58,865 bases of DNA from NCBI RefSeq assembly GCF_963526985.1, contig NZ_CAURPW010000011.1:1-58865 (forward strand). Reading direction: 5' to 3'. This document shows positions 8,993-17,012 of the stretch, piece by piece; within the stretch, counting starts at the first letter, position 1, and each line of letters begins with the position of its first letter. The translations under genes were made by a program, and so were the position numbers. This DNA is from an uncultured Campylobacter sp. GTDB taxonomy: Bacteria; Campylobacterota; Campylobacteria; Campylobacterales; Campylobacteraceae. Under the pieces are notes generated by a model. It was not told where the DNA came from and did not search any database. It saw only the letters and a list, made by a program, of their open reading frames with translations.

Positions 8993-11263
8993 TTACGAAT
9001 TTCGCACGATTTTAACGGCTTGCACGAGATTTTTTAGGCTCGGCTCGACCTCTTCCCATTTGCGGGTTTTTAGGCCGCAGTCGGGGTTGATCCAGAGTTG
9101 TTCTTTAGGCAGTACTTCTAGTAGCGCTCTGATCTGCGCGACCATCTCGTCGACGCTCGGTACGCGCGGACTGTGGATGTCGTAGATGCCCGGGCCTACT
9201 TCTTGTTTGTAGCCCACGGATTTAAAGATTTTTAGCAGTTCGTTGCCGCTGCGAGCCGTCTCGATACTGATGACGTCCGCGTCCATCGCCTCGATGGTCT
9301 TGATGATGTCGTTAAACTCCGAGTAGCACATATGAGTGTGGATCTGCGTCTGCGCGCGAGCCGAAGCGACCGAGAGCTTAAAGCAATCAACCGAGAATTT
9401 CTCGTATGCGCCGATGTTTTCGTCGCGTAGCGGATAGCCCTCTTTAAACGCGGCTTCGTCTACTTGGATGACTTTTATGCCAGCGTCTTGCAGATCGGCG
9501 ATCTCGTCGTAGATGCATAGAGCAAGCTGCTTAGCGATATCGGCTCGCGGTTTATCGTCGCGCACGAAGCTCCAGTTTAGGATGGTTACCGGGCCCGTTA
9601 GCATGCCTTTCATTATCTTTTTCGTGCGGCTTTGCGCGTAGGATATCCACTCGACCGTCATCGCTTTTGGACGGCTCACGTCGCCGAAAAGCAAAGGCGG
9701 CTTCACACAGCGGCTGCCGTAGCTTTGCACCCAGCCGTTTTCGCTAAACGCGTAGCCTTTGATCTGCTCGCCGAAATACTCGACCATATCGTTTCTCTCC
9801 GGCTCGCCGTGGACTAGCACGTCAAGGCCTACGTCTTCTTGAAATTTCACGCACTCGTCGATGTATTTTTTGATGCCGTCGTTATATTGCTGCTCGCTGA
9901 TCTCGCCTTTTTTGAAATTTTGGCGCAGAACGCGAAGCTCTACCGTTTGTGGGAAACTACCTATCGTCGTAGTCGGCAAGACGCCGTAGTTTAGGACTTC
10001 GTGCTGGATTTTGATGCGGTCTTCAAACTTCTCTTCACGCTCGAATTTGGTTAAATTCGCGACGCGAGCCTGGACAGCGGCGTCGTGGATGAGAGCCGAA
10101 TTTGCGCGGGAGTTCGCGCTGGCTTTATTTTCGGCGTAAATTTTAGCTTCGTTTTCGTTTAGAGCCGCGCCGTTTGCGAGCTTTGCGATGATTGCGATTT
10201 CGCTTAGCTTCTCAACGGCGAAACTTAGCCAACTCTTGACCTCGGGATTTAGTTTTTCTTCGTATTTTAGGGTAAAAGGCACGTGGAGCAGCGAGCAGCT
10301 AGATCCTACGTAAAAGTCCTTGCCGCCTAGTTTTTGCGCTATTTGCTTGACGAAATTTACGCGCTCGTCGATGTTGCTTTTCCACACGTTTCTGCCGTTT
10401 ACGACGCCGGCAAAAAGCTTTACGTTCGAGTTTGCGATAGCAGGCAGCGCCTCGATATTTTTCTCGCCGTAAACAAAATCAAGCCCGATGCCGTAAATTT
10501 TAGTTTTTAGCGCCTCGCCCACGGCTTTTAGCGCGTGTTCGAAATAGGTCATAAATACGATTTTTACGTTGCTTGCGGCTGCGGTTAGCTTCTCGTAAAC
10601 GGGCGCGATTTTATCCGTTAGCGCGTCGCCCTTGCTAGTTACGAATATCGGCTCGTCTAGCTGGACTAGGATTTGGCCGTCTAACTTTGAAATTTGCTCC
10701 AAAAGCTTGACGTATTGCGCCGTTAGCGCGTCTAAATGGCAAAGCGCGCAGCTGCCGTCGGTGGTCTTTGAAAGCGCCAAAAACGTGATAGGGCCGATTA
10801 AATTTATCTTGCCTTTTACGCCCGCAGCCTTTGCCTCTTCGTATTCGTTAATGATTTTTGACGCGTCAAGCTTAAACGACGTCTGGGCGCTAAGTTCGGG
10901 CACGATGTAGTGGTAGTTCGTGTTAAACCACTTAGTCATTTCCATCGCTACGCCTTTTTCGTTGCCGCGAGCGCAGGCGAAATACTGCTCTAATCCGCTT
11001 AAATTCGCAAATCTAGGCGGCACCGCGCCAAATGCCACGATGGCGTCTAGCATCAAATCGTAAAGCGAAAAATCGTTTACGCTGATAGCTGAAATTTCGG
11101 CGTCTTTTTGGTATTGCCAGTGTCTATTTTTTAGCGTTTTAGCAACGCTTAGCAAATTCTCCTCGCTAAAACCCTCTTTTTTACTCCAAAGACCCTCAAG
11201 CGCGCGTTTTAGCTCTCTTTTTTCTCCGATTCGCGGGAAACCCGTAACGTAAGTTTTTATCAT
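8993..11263 (-). CDS. metE: Cobalamin-independent methionine synthase
   Basis: 5-methyltetrahydropteroyltriglutamate--homocysteine methyltransferase, the last step of methionine synthesis without B12. The 756-aa length is standard. The N-terminal barrel starts TYVTGFPRIGEKRELKRALE. The catalytic C-terminal barrel has VLPTTTIGSFPQT, the zinc ligands in HTHMCYSEFND, a Glu-containing stretch ISIETARSGNE and the last ligand in NPDCGLKTRKW. AAAGGA precedes the ATG. An RNA with unusually strong folding potential lies in its leader (11322-11402), suggesting control at the RNA level. The MetF-like gene follows on the same strand. Confidence 0.97.
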   Translation of the reverse strand: MIKTYVTGFPRIGEKRELKRALEGLWSKKEGFSEENLLSVAKTLKNRHWQYQKDAEISAISVNDFSLYDLMLDAIVAFGAVPPRFANLSGLEQYFACARGNEKGVAMEMTKWFNTNYHYIVPELSAQTSFKLDASKIINEYEEAKAAGVKGKINLIGPITFLALSKTTDGSCALCHLDALTAQYVKLLEQISKLDGQILVQLDEPIFVTSKGDALTDKIAPVYEKLTAAASNVKIVFMTYFEHALKAVGEALKTKIYGIGLDFVYGEKNIEALPAIANSNVKLFAGVVNGRNVWKSNIDERVNFVKQIAQKLGGKDFYVGSSCSLLHVPFTLKYEEKLNPEVKSWLSFAVEKLSEIAIIAKLANGAALNENEAKIYAENKASANSRANSALIHDAAVQARVANLTKFEREEKFEDRIKIQHEVLNYGVLPTTTIGSFPQTVELRVLRQNFKKGEISEQQYNDGIKKYIDECVKFQEDVGLDVLVHGEPERNDMVEYFGEQIKGYAFSENGWVQSYGSRCVKPPLLFGDVSRPKAMTVEWISYAQSRTKKIMKGMLTGPVTILNWSFVRDDKPRADIAKQLALCIYDEIADLQDAGIKVIQVDEAAFKEGYPLRDENIGAYEKFSVDCFKLSVASARAQTQIHTHMCYSEFNDIIKTIEAMDADVISIETARSGNELLKIFKSVGYKQEVGPGIYDIHSPRVPSVDEMVAQIRALLEVLPKEQLWINPDCGLKTRKWEEVEPSLKNLVQAVKIVRNS

Positions 11264-11321
11264 TTTGATTCCTTTTTTAAATTTTGTGATTTTTGGATTT
11301 AAATTTTAATTGCGTTATCTT

Positions 11322-11402
11322 GAGGCAAGTTTGGCGGTTGGCGCCCGAATTTGCGACCAAGGCTAGGCACGTAGCCTGCCGCCGGGAGCAAATTTAAGCC
11401 TC
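11322..11402 (-). promoter_or_regulatory. Candidate structured leader RNA (three-way junction) of metE
   Basis: Seen directly as nested complementarity: outer stem 11322-11326 / 11398-11402 (GAGGC/GCCTC); inner stem 11333-11337 / 11379-11383 (GGCGG/CCGCC); within it two adjacent hairpins, 11338-11360 (TTGG and CGC pairing with GCG and CCAA, one bulged A) and 11361-11376 (GGCTA/TAGCC, 6-nt loop). The junction has almost no unpaired bases. It ends about 58 nt before the metE start on the metE strand. I do not recognise it as a SAM, SAH, cobalamin, TPP or THF riboswitch. A riboswitch or attenuator role is inference. Confidence 0.5.
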
Positions 11403-11802
11403 CGTCAAAATCGTCCAATAGAGCGTAAGTAAAAGGCGGGTGGCAACCGCTTTTTCGCAAGCTAAAGTAAAATTTGTAAAAAACCCTGCTAAATAAATTT
11501 CGCCCGAATTTTAGGCACTGTTTGGCTTTGTTTTTAAAAATGCAATTACAATGCGCTCTTCGCGGCGATAGAAGTAAATTTGTATTAGTGTTTAAAAACG
11601 TGAAATTGTTTAAAAATTTGGCTGTTTTTTTGTTAAGATTAAAAAGTCTTAAACATGGGGCAAAGCATTAAGCTTATCCTTTGGGTCGAATTTGAGCCGT
11701 ATTATAAAGATTTTTGCGAAATAAATCAAGCCGCTTTCGTTAAATTTAGCGTAAAACGGCTTTATAAATTTAACCGCGTCAAAGCGGTTATGCGAGGCTT
11801 AT
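11403..11802. other. Gap upstream of the metE leader, no gene
   Basis: AT-rich DNA between the metE leader element and the end of cas6. On the minus strand, about 11429-11457 can form a GCGG/CCGC stem followed by C and TTTT. No convincing ORF, tRNA or CRISPR-like direct repeat is seen. Confidence 0.45.
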
Positions 11803-12477
11803 CTATATCGTCTCTAAAAACCCCGCCCCGCAGTTCATACATCCGCCGCCTACTCCGGCGTCTAGCAGCGTATTTATGAGCTCTGGCAGGGCCTTGATAT
11901 CCCAAACCGCAGGCCACGCTTTTGCCGGCGTTTGGTTGTTGCCGTAGTAAAAATAAAGCGGTTTTCCTAAATCTTGGCGGAGCAAATTTAGCTCGAATTC
12001 GCCCTCGTATCTGTGCCCTGAAAGCGTTTCAAATCTTTGCAAAGCGTTTGTTTTCATCATCTCAAGATGCCTTGAATCTTGCGGTTCTAAATAGACTTTA
12101 TGCCCCAAAAGCCCTTGTACCGAGCATATTACGCAGCCTTGCAGCCTTGCTTTGTTTTGCGTAGTTCTGTGCTCGCTAACCGCAACGGTAGTATCTAGTA
12201 TGTGGATCTTTCCCAAATTTAGCCCGTCTTTTAGCACGGCAAGCGCGATTATTTTTTCAAATTCCGGTTCGTAAGAGGTAAATCTAACGCGTAAATCAGC
12301 CCCGTTTAGCAAAAAATCGAAATTCGTTCGTTTAAAAATTTTACCGCTGGGTTCATGCCTGTATCCCTCGTGCTCGGCATCCGGCAAATGCCTGTAAATA
12401 AAACCTTGAATCAACCTGGCAAGAGATTTGCCGATCTTTAAATTCGGGCTTGCTAGCCGCGAGTTTATCGTTATCAT
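11803..12477 (-). CDS. cas6: Stand-alone Cas6-type CRISPR RNA endonuclease
   Basis: A 224-aa RAMP-fold protein. In Cas6 enzymes an N-terminal region carries catalytic His and a C-terminal glycine-rich loop binds crRNA. Here His30, His36 and His41 (HLPDAEHEGYRHE) fit the first, and residues 206-222 (DAGVGGGCMNCGAGFLE) are a classic G-rich loop. The middle (VYLEPQDSRHLEMMKTNALQ) matches the conserved helix before the second RAMP domain. Cas6 cleaves precursor crRNA within repeats. No other cas gene and no repeat array lies in this window, so it either serves an array elsewhere or is a relic. The frame is intact. The stop is 539 nt from metE. Confidence 0.85.
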   Translation of the reverse strand: MITINSRLASPNLKIGKSLARLIQGFIYRHLPDAEHEGYRHEPSGKIFKRTNFDFLLNGADLRVRFTSYEPEFEKIIALAVLKDGLNLGKIHILDTTVAVSEHRTTQNKARLQGCVICSVQGLLGHKVYLEPQDSRHLEMMKTNALQRFETLSGHRYEGEFELNLLRQDLGKPLYFYYGNNQTPAKAWPAVWDIKALPELINTLLDAGVGGGCMNCGAGFLETI

Positions 12478-12585
12478 TTTAGCTCCTTGAAGGATTTAAT
12501 CCAAATTATAAAAAATATCGCATTAAAAATTAATTTCAAAAATACAAATACGATTAAATTTTGTAAATTTACGCCCGAAATTTGC

Positions 12586-12591
12586 TAAAAT
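12586..12591 (+). promoter_or_regulatory. Probable -10 element of patB
   Basis: TAAAAT 28 nt ahead of the patB ATG in the divergent region between cas6 and patB. The spacing leaves a short leader with an AAGGAG ribosome site. Confidence 0.4.
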
Positions 12592-12619
12592 ACCCGCAAA
12601 AATCACGCAAGGAGAGCAA

Positions 12620-13792
12620 ATGAAATACGATTTTGACGCGCCTGTAGAGCGAAGCGGGACGTATTCGTCAAAGTGGAGAACAAACGAGGGTGAGCTACCG
12701 ATGTGGGTGGCGGATATGGATTTTAAGGTTGCGCCCGAAATTTTAGAAGCGCTGCAAAAGCGCCTGGATAACGGAGTTTTTGGTTACTCCTACGTGCCGC
12801 GGGAGTGGAGCGAGGCTATCTGCTCGTGGTGGAGCAGGCGTCACGACGTCAAATTTGACCCAAATTGGCTAATTTTTTGCACGGGCGTGATCCCGATCAT
12901 CAGCTCTGCGGTGCGCAAATTTACTAGCGTGGGCGATAAAATCGTGATCCAAAGCCCCGTCTATCACGTCTTTTACCGCAGCATCGAAAACAACGGCAGG
13001 ATCGCGCTTACAAACGAGCTAGCCTACGACGGGCGCGGCTACGATATCGACTTTGCAGACCTCGAAGAAAAGCTCGCCGACCCGCTAACGACGATGTTTA
13101 TCCTTTGCAATCCTCACAATCCAGTCGGCAAAATTTGGAGCGAGGAAAAGCTAGCCAAAATCGGCGAACTATGTGCCAAATACGGCGTTTTGGTGATTTC
13201 TGACGAGATTCACTGCGACATAACGAGCCCCGGCAAAAGCTACGTGCCCTTTATCCGCGCGAGCGAGACTTGCAAAAACATCTCGATCACCTGCGTTTCG
13301 CCGACTAAAGCCTTTAATATCGCAGGCTTGCAAAGCTCCGTCGCCGTAGTGCCAAACCCAAAACTGCGCGCCAAAATGGCAAAAGCTATCAACGACGACG
13401 AGGTCGGCGAGGGTAACGCATTTTCTTGCATCGCGGCGATCGCGGCGTTTGAGCGGGGAGAAGCGTGGCTCGAGCAGATGCGCGAATACGTAGAGCAAAA
13501 CCGCAAAATCGTGAGCGAGTTTTTGCAAAACAAACTGCCTCAGATCAGGCTCGTGGAGCAAGACGCCACGTACCTGCTCTGGCTTGACTGCCGCGAAATT
13601 TGCGACGATGCGAGCGATTTTCATAAATTCTTACGCCGAAAAGCGGGTCTTTGGCTAAACGACGGCAACGCGTATAGAGGCGCGGAAAAATGCTTCCTGC
13701 GCCTCAATATCGCCACGCAAAGATCGCGCGTACTAGAGGGCCTAAAACGCCTAAAATCAGGCGCCCTGGCCTATGCAAAAAGCAAGGAATAA
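12620..13792 (+). CDS. patB: PatB/MalY-type cystathionine beta-lyase (PLP C-S lyase)
   Basis: A 390-aa fold-type I PLP enzyme. The N-terminus (WRTNEGELPMWVADMDF) is the hallmark of the MalY/PatB group. NPHNPVGKIW near residue 175, SDEIHCDI near residue 205 and the PLP-lysine site SPTKAFNIAGLQ near residue 240 follow; a late RLNIA holds the carboxylate-binding Arg. These enzymes cleave C-S bonds in cystathionine and related thiols, giving homocysteine or H2S, so the gene fits next to the methionine genes, though it is separated from them by cas6. Start ATG with AAGGAG. A predicted small RNA follows the gene. Confidence 0.93.
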   Translation: MKYDFDAPVERSGTYSSKWRTNEGELPMWVADMDFKVAPEILEALQKRLDNGVFGYSYVPREWSEAICSWWSRRHDVKFDPNWLIFCTGVIPIISSAVRKFTSVGDKIVIQSPVYHVFYRSIENNGRIALTNELAYDGRGYDIDFADLEEKLADPLTTMFILCNPHNPVGKIWSEEKLAKIGELCAKYGVLVISDEIHCDITSPGKSYVPFIRASETCKNISITCVSPTKAFNIAGLQSSVAVVPNPKLRAKMAKAINDDEVGEGNAFSCIAAIAAFERGEAWLEQMREYVEQNRKIVSEFLQNKLPQIRLVEQDATYLLWLDCREICDDASDFHKFLRRKAGLWLNDGNAYRGAEKCFLRLNIATQRSRVLEGLKRLKSGALAYAKSKE

Positions 13793-13833
13793 TATATTTA
13801 CGAAAAATTGGGATAAAATTTAGACCTTTTTGG

Positions 13834-13839
13834 TATGAT
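13834..13839 (+). promoter_or_regulatory. -10 element of predicted small RNA
   Basis: TATGAT preceded by CCTTTTTGG, in the gap after patB. Counting 6-7 nt places a start near 13846, just ahead of the folded RNA and its terminator. Confidence 0.5.
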
Positions 13840-13845
13840 TTGCGC

Positions 13846-13906
13846 GTCCGACAAGAAAACCTCCTTTTTGTAACGGCGCCTCGGCTCCCCCTGCCGAGGC
13901 GTTTTT
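13846..13906 (+). ncRNA. Predicted small RNA with anti-SD loop and C-rich terminator loop
   Basis: About 61 nt between patB and moaC. Hairpin 1: 13851-13854 ACAA pairs with 13868-13871 TTGT, with AAA/TTT above it and a loop ACCTCC (13859-13864), a perfect complement to a Shine-Dalgarno GGAGGT; the base can extend through CCG/CGG (13848-13850 / 13874-13876). Hairpin 2 is a strong intrinsic terminator whose loop is TCCCCCT. A TATGAT box lies upstream, and moaC has its own TATAAT box further down, so the element looks independently transcribed. The layout resembles sRNAs that bind G-rich leaders, such as Helicobacter RepG, but I cannot show homology. Confidence 0.55.
13877..13906 (+). terminator. 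Strong intrinsic terminator
   Basis: CGCCTCGGC (13877-13885) pairs perfectly with GCCGAGGCG (13893-13901) around TCCCCCT, followed by TTTTT. It is the best intrinsic terminator seen in the window. Confidence 0.9.
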
Positions 13907-13931
13907 GTCTTATTCATTAAGCTTTTTTAGT

Positions 13932-13937
13932 TATAAT
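13932..13937 (+). promoter_or_regulatory. -10 element of moaC (TATAAT)
   Basis: A consensus TATAAT preceded by CTTTTTTAGT, downstream of the terminator and about 70 nt ahead of moaC, so moaC transcription is separate from the small RNA. Confidence 0.55.
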
Positions 13938-14007
13938 CTTTCTCATAAATTTACTCCGCCTAGCTCAAATTTAAGTCAAATTTTGTGCTTCAGGCAAAAG
14001 GACGAAA

Positions 14008-14481
14008 ATGCTAACTCACATAGACGAAAACGACCGCCCCAAAATGGTCGACGTAGGCGACAAGGGCGTAACTACGCGCATAGCCGTTGCAAGCGGCATC
14101 ATAAAAATGTCGCGCGAAGCCTTTGACGCGATCAAAAACAACACCGGCAAAAAAGGCCCGGTCCTGCAAACCGCCGTCGTAGGCGCGATAATGGGCGCAA
14201 AAAAGACGAGCGAACTCATCCCGATGTGCCACCCGCTGCTAATTAGCGGCATAAACTGCGACATCGAGGAGTTAGCTGATATCTGCGCTTATAAGCTAAC
14301 CGTTAGCGTCAAGATAGACGGTAAAACCGGCGTCGAGATGGAGGCGTTAACGGGCGTTAGCATCGGACTTCTAACGATCTACGACATGATAAAAGCGATA
14401 GATAAAACTATGCAAATAACGGATATAAAACTAGAAAGTAAAAGCGGAGGCAAAAGTGGCGACTACGTGCGATCTAAATAA
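14008..14481 (+). CDS. moaC: Cyclic pyranopterin monophosphate synthase
   Basis: Converts the MoaA product to cyclic pyranopterin monophosphate in molybdenum cofactor synthesis. The 157-aa length is standard, with the family signatures MVDVGDKGVTTRIAVASG near the start, KKTSELIPMCHPLLISGI near residue 70 and VEMEALTGVSIGLLTIYDMIKAID near residue 110 (conserved Lys and Asp near the C-terminus). Start ATG with AAAGGA. The DUF493 gene overlaps its 3' end by 26 nt, indicating translational coupling. Confidence 0.97.
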   Translation: MLTHIDENDRPKMVDVGDKGVTTRIAVASGIIKMSREAFDAIKNNTGKKGPVLQTAVVGAIMGAKKTSELIPMCHPLLISGINCDIEELADICAYKLTVSVKIDGKTGVEMEALTGVSIGLLTIYDMIKAIDKTMQITDIKLESKSGGKSGDYVRSK

Positions 14482-14719
14482 AGAACCCCAAATCTCGTAC
14501 CCAAATTTCTGGGAATACAAAATCATCATCGAAGAAAGCGGCGATGCCCAAGCTATCGCGCAGAGCGTCGTAGGCGAAAGGCAGCACAAGATAACGCCGT
14601 CAAAATCAAGCAAAGAGGGCAAATACAAAAGCTACAATCTAAGCGTTTTGGTTAATTCTAACGAGGAGCGATTAGAAATTTTTTCCGCGCTAAGACGCAT
14701 TTGCAAATACGTATTATAA
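14456..14719 (+). CDS. DUF493 (YbeD-like) protein
   Basis: An 87-aa small alpha/beta protein (YPNFWEYKIIIEESGDAQAI; KYKSYNLSVLVNSNEERLEIF) typical of the YbeD/DUF493 family, whose ACT-like fold suggests regulation by a small ligand or partner. The start is GTG at 14456 inside moaC with GCGGAGG just upstream. Its stop is followed within 10 nt by the next gene, so moaC, this gene and the 425-aa helical protein likely form one operon. Confidence 0.85.
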   Translation: MATTCDLNKEPQISYPNFWEYKIIIEESGDAQAIAQSVVGERQHKITPSKSSKEGKYKSYNLSVLVNSNEERLEIFSALRRICKYVL

Positions 14720-14727
14720 GGACTTTC

Positions 14728-16008
14728 ATGCAAAATTTAGTCTTCATCCAAACCATAAAAGAGAACAAAAACGACCCGCAAATTTCCGTTTTGATCAGAG
14801 AATTTGCGCTAAGCGAGTTTAGAAAAAGCGTCAAAGGCGCAAAAGGCGGCGACGCAAACGCGGCTCTAGCTAAAGAATTCGAGCAAATTTGCGAGGCGCT
14901 AAAGAGCGAGGATCTGCTAAACCGCCAAAACGTCGCCAACCTCATCCAAAGCGCGGGCGACGCGCTCAGCGAAGCAAAAGAGCAGTATATCCACCGCCTA
15001 ATCTACGAAAAAGAGCAGATCGAGCGGCAAATTTACGCACAAAAAGACGAGATCAAAAACGACGTTCGCGCGCTGCTTGAAAATATGGAAAACTTCATCA
15101 AAAATAGCGACCTGGCGGATAAAGACGAAATTTTAACCGCGATAGACGAAAAGATGCTCTGCGAGCTACAAATGCTGGGCATCCTCAAAGAAACCACCGA
15201 AGCGGCGTTTCTAACCGCGATCGAAAAGGGCGACGACGTCAAAGATACCGCCTGGCAAATCTCCAAAAACGTCGTGCTTAGCGCGATAAACGAGGGCGAA
15301 GCGAGCAAAGAACGCATCCTAGAGATCGCAAGGACGGTCTGCGAGGCGTCAAGCGAGATAGCCGACGTCAATCAGGCCTTTGCCAAAGAGCTAATAAGCG
15401 GCGCGATCGGCGGCGTAAAAGAGGCGCTTGGCAAAAGGACGGAGAAATTTATCGAGGAGATCAAATTTGCCCCGGACGGCCAGACGCTGCTAGGCGAAGC
15501 CAAAGAATTCGTAAGGCTTGAGGAGAGGTTTGTAGCGATGCTGCGCGATATGGCGCGCTCGGATGAGCCGTCTGCTGCCGCGATAAACGAAATCCTAGAC
15601 GAGTCCATAGATAGCTACTTGGCTAAATTTAAGCGGCTACAAAACGACGTTTCCCGCCAGATCGAGCTTCAGCTAGAGGAGCTAAAATTTAACGAAAATA
15701 TCGATAAATTCGCTAGCCTCGCGGGAGCTAAATTTGAGGAGCTAAAGCGCGAAGTAACTCAAGCCGGCGATAAATTTAAAGAAAATTTTAACGCCAAAGA
15801 ACGCCTCGAAGCGCTCAAAAAAGACATCGGCGACTTTGAAAAACGAACGCAGGAGAAGCTAAGTGCGATAAATACGAGCGAGATCGGCGAAAACCTCAAA
15901 GCAAAATCAAAAGAACTAGGCGAGAAGCTCTACAAAGCCGCCGAAAATCTCATAAAAAACGCTAAAGAAAAGATCGGCAAAAAAGAGGACGAGAAAAAGG
16001 ACGAGTGA
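14728..16008 (+). CDS. Long helical/coiled-coil protein, unknown function
   Basis: About 426 aa, almost entirely charged, predicted helical sequence without a signal peptide or membrane segment (blocks such as YEKEQIERQIYAQKDEI; the tail NLIKNAKEKIGKKEDEKKDE). It looks like an epsilonproteobacterial coiled-coil family; I cannot name a function. The ATG at 14728 has AAGGA upstream and is preferred over a frame extension to 14701 inside the DUF493 gene. A strong hairpin terminator follows. Confidence 0.8.
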   Translation: MQNLVFIQTIKENKNDPQISVLIREFALSEFRKSVKGAKGGDANAALAKEFEQICEALKSEDLLNRQNVANLIQSAGDALSEAKEQYIHRLIYEKEQIERQIYAQKDEIKNDVRALLENMENFIKNSDLADKDEILTAIDEKMLCELQMLGILKETTEAAFLTAIEKGDDVKDTAWQISKNVVLSAINEGEASKERILEIARTVCEASSEIADVNQAFAKELISGAIGGVKEALGKRTEKFIEEIKFAPDGQTLLGEAKEFVRLEERFVAMLRDMARSDEPSAAAINEILDESIDSYLAKFKRLQNDVSRQIELQLEELKFNENIDKFASLAGAKFEELKREVTQAGDKFKENFNAKERLEALKKDIGDFEKRTQEKLSAINTSEIGENLKAKSKELGEKLYKAAENLIKNAKEKIGKKEDEKKDE

Positions 16009-16049
16009 GCCAAGCTTAGGCGATTTTGGCTAAATTTGGTAGCTTTTAA

Positions 16050-16090
16050 GGCGTTAAATTTATGCTTTTAGCTCAAATTTAACGCCTTTT
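16050..16090 (+). terminator. Intrinsic terminator after the moaC operon
   Basis: GGCGTTAAATTT (16050-16061) pairs perfectly with AAATTTAACGCC (16075-16086), a 12-bp stem with a 13-nt loop, followed by TTTT. Confidence 0.8.
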
Positions 16091-16120
16091 GCGATAAAAA
16101 TAAGCGACGAAATAAAAACG

Positions 16121-16909
16121 ATGAAAATAATCCAAAATCAAAAATTTTTTAAGCGAAATTTAGCGCAGTTAATAAACGAGTTAGCAGGCGCAAACGAAAA
16201 TTCGGCGGCAAATCTAGCGGAAGGCCGTTTGATTGATTTTGCAGACGACAAAAGCGCGCAAAACAAAAGTAGCGGCGGGCTAGTCTTTAAAAACATAGAG
16301 TTTATGAACTGCGACATAGGGCTTGATAATGATCTTGCAAATCCGCAGACGATAAGCGGGGTAAATTTTATCGGGTGTATTTTTAGGTCTTGTTTTTTCG
16401 GTCCTTGCGTTTGGAAGGACGTTTTGCTTGAAAATACTTGCTTTAACGACTACGGTATACTGGACTCCGTGCTCTTTTGTCGCGTCAAAATCAAGGGCAA
16501 AATCACCTCGTTTCGCATAAACAAATGCGGCTTTATGACGCATAAAAATCCAGAACTCCAGAGCAAAATAGACGCTTTTAGGCAAGAGTTTTACAGCTGT
16601 GCCGAATGGGCGCTTGATATCAGCGAGGCAAGGCTTTCTAGCTTTGATTATGACGGTATCCCCGCGCGGCTTTTTGTGCTTGATACCTCAACGCAGTTTG
16701 TCGTAAGACGAGATAAATTTCACTCTCTAAATCAGCTTAGCGAGGAGTTTGAGAGTAAATTTAGCTACGTGACGGCGTATTTAAAAGATTTTTTAGAAGA
16801 CGGCCGAGAGGACATCGTACTAACCGTGCCTACGTCGCGTCCTAAAAAAATTAGAGAGCCCATAGCAGACGGCCTAAACGAGCTTCGGGCTTTGGGGCTA
16901 GCGGATTAA
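16121..16909 (+). CDS. Hypothetical protein, 262 aa, possible pentapeptide-like middle
   Basis: The middle third (residues about 55-125) has spaced F/C/N positions such as FKNIEFMNCDIG and FIGCIFRSCFFGP that loosely recall a right-handed beta-helix of pentapeptide type, but it does not keep the A(D/N)LXX period. The C-terminal part (FVVRRDKFHSLNQL; DGREDIVLTVPTSRPK) is not assigned. No signal peptide. The frame is intact and the composition is like its neighbours. The ribosome site is weak. Unknown function. Confidence 0.65.
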   Translation: MKIIQNQKFFKRNLAQLINELAGANENSAANLAEGRLIDFADDKSAQNKSSGGLVFKNIEFMNCDIGLDNDLANPQTISGVNFIGCIFRSCFFGPCVWKDVLLENTCFNDYGILDSVLFCRVKIKGKITSFRINKCGFMTHKNPELQSKIDAFRQEFYSCAEWALDISEARLSSFDYDGIPARLFVLDTSTQFVVRRDKFHSLNQLSEEFESKFSYVTAYLKDFLEDGREDIVLTVPTSRPKKIREPIADGLNELRALGLAD

Positions 16910-17012
16910 AAATTTATTAAATTTACCGCCGGGTTTTAGCATCAAATTTAACCGCTCACGCCGTGAAATAAACTAAATTTTAGCGCGAATTTTAACCGAG
17001 CTTGGCTAAAAA

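Noticed and set aside
11429..11457. Intrinsic terminator in the metE leader region
   Set aside because: The stem is only 4 bp plus a bulge before the T run; too weak to call.
11270..11460. SAM-I, cobalamin or TPP riboswitch upstream of metE
   Set aside because: None of the diagnostic core sequences (for example the cobalamin B12 box, TPP CUGAGA, SAM-I GGAGGGA with its K-turn) is present on either strand, so the element is reported only as an unassigned structured leader.
11403..12620. CRISPR array next to cas6
   Set aside because: No regularly spaced direct repeats are visible; the recurring AAATTT words are short and irregular.
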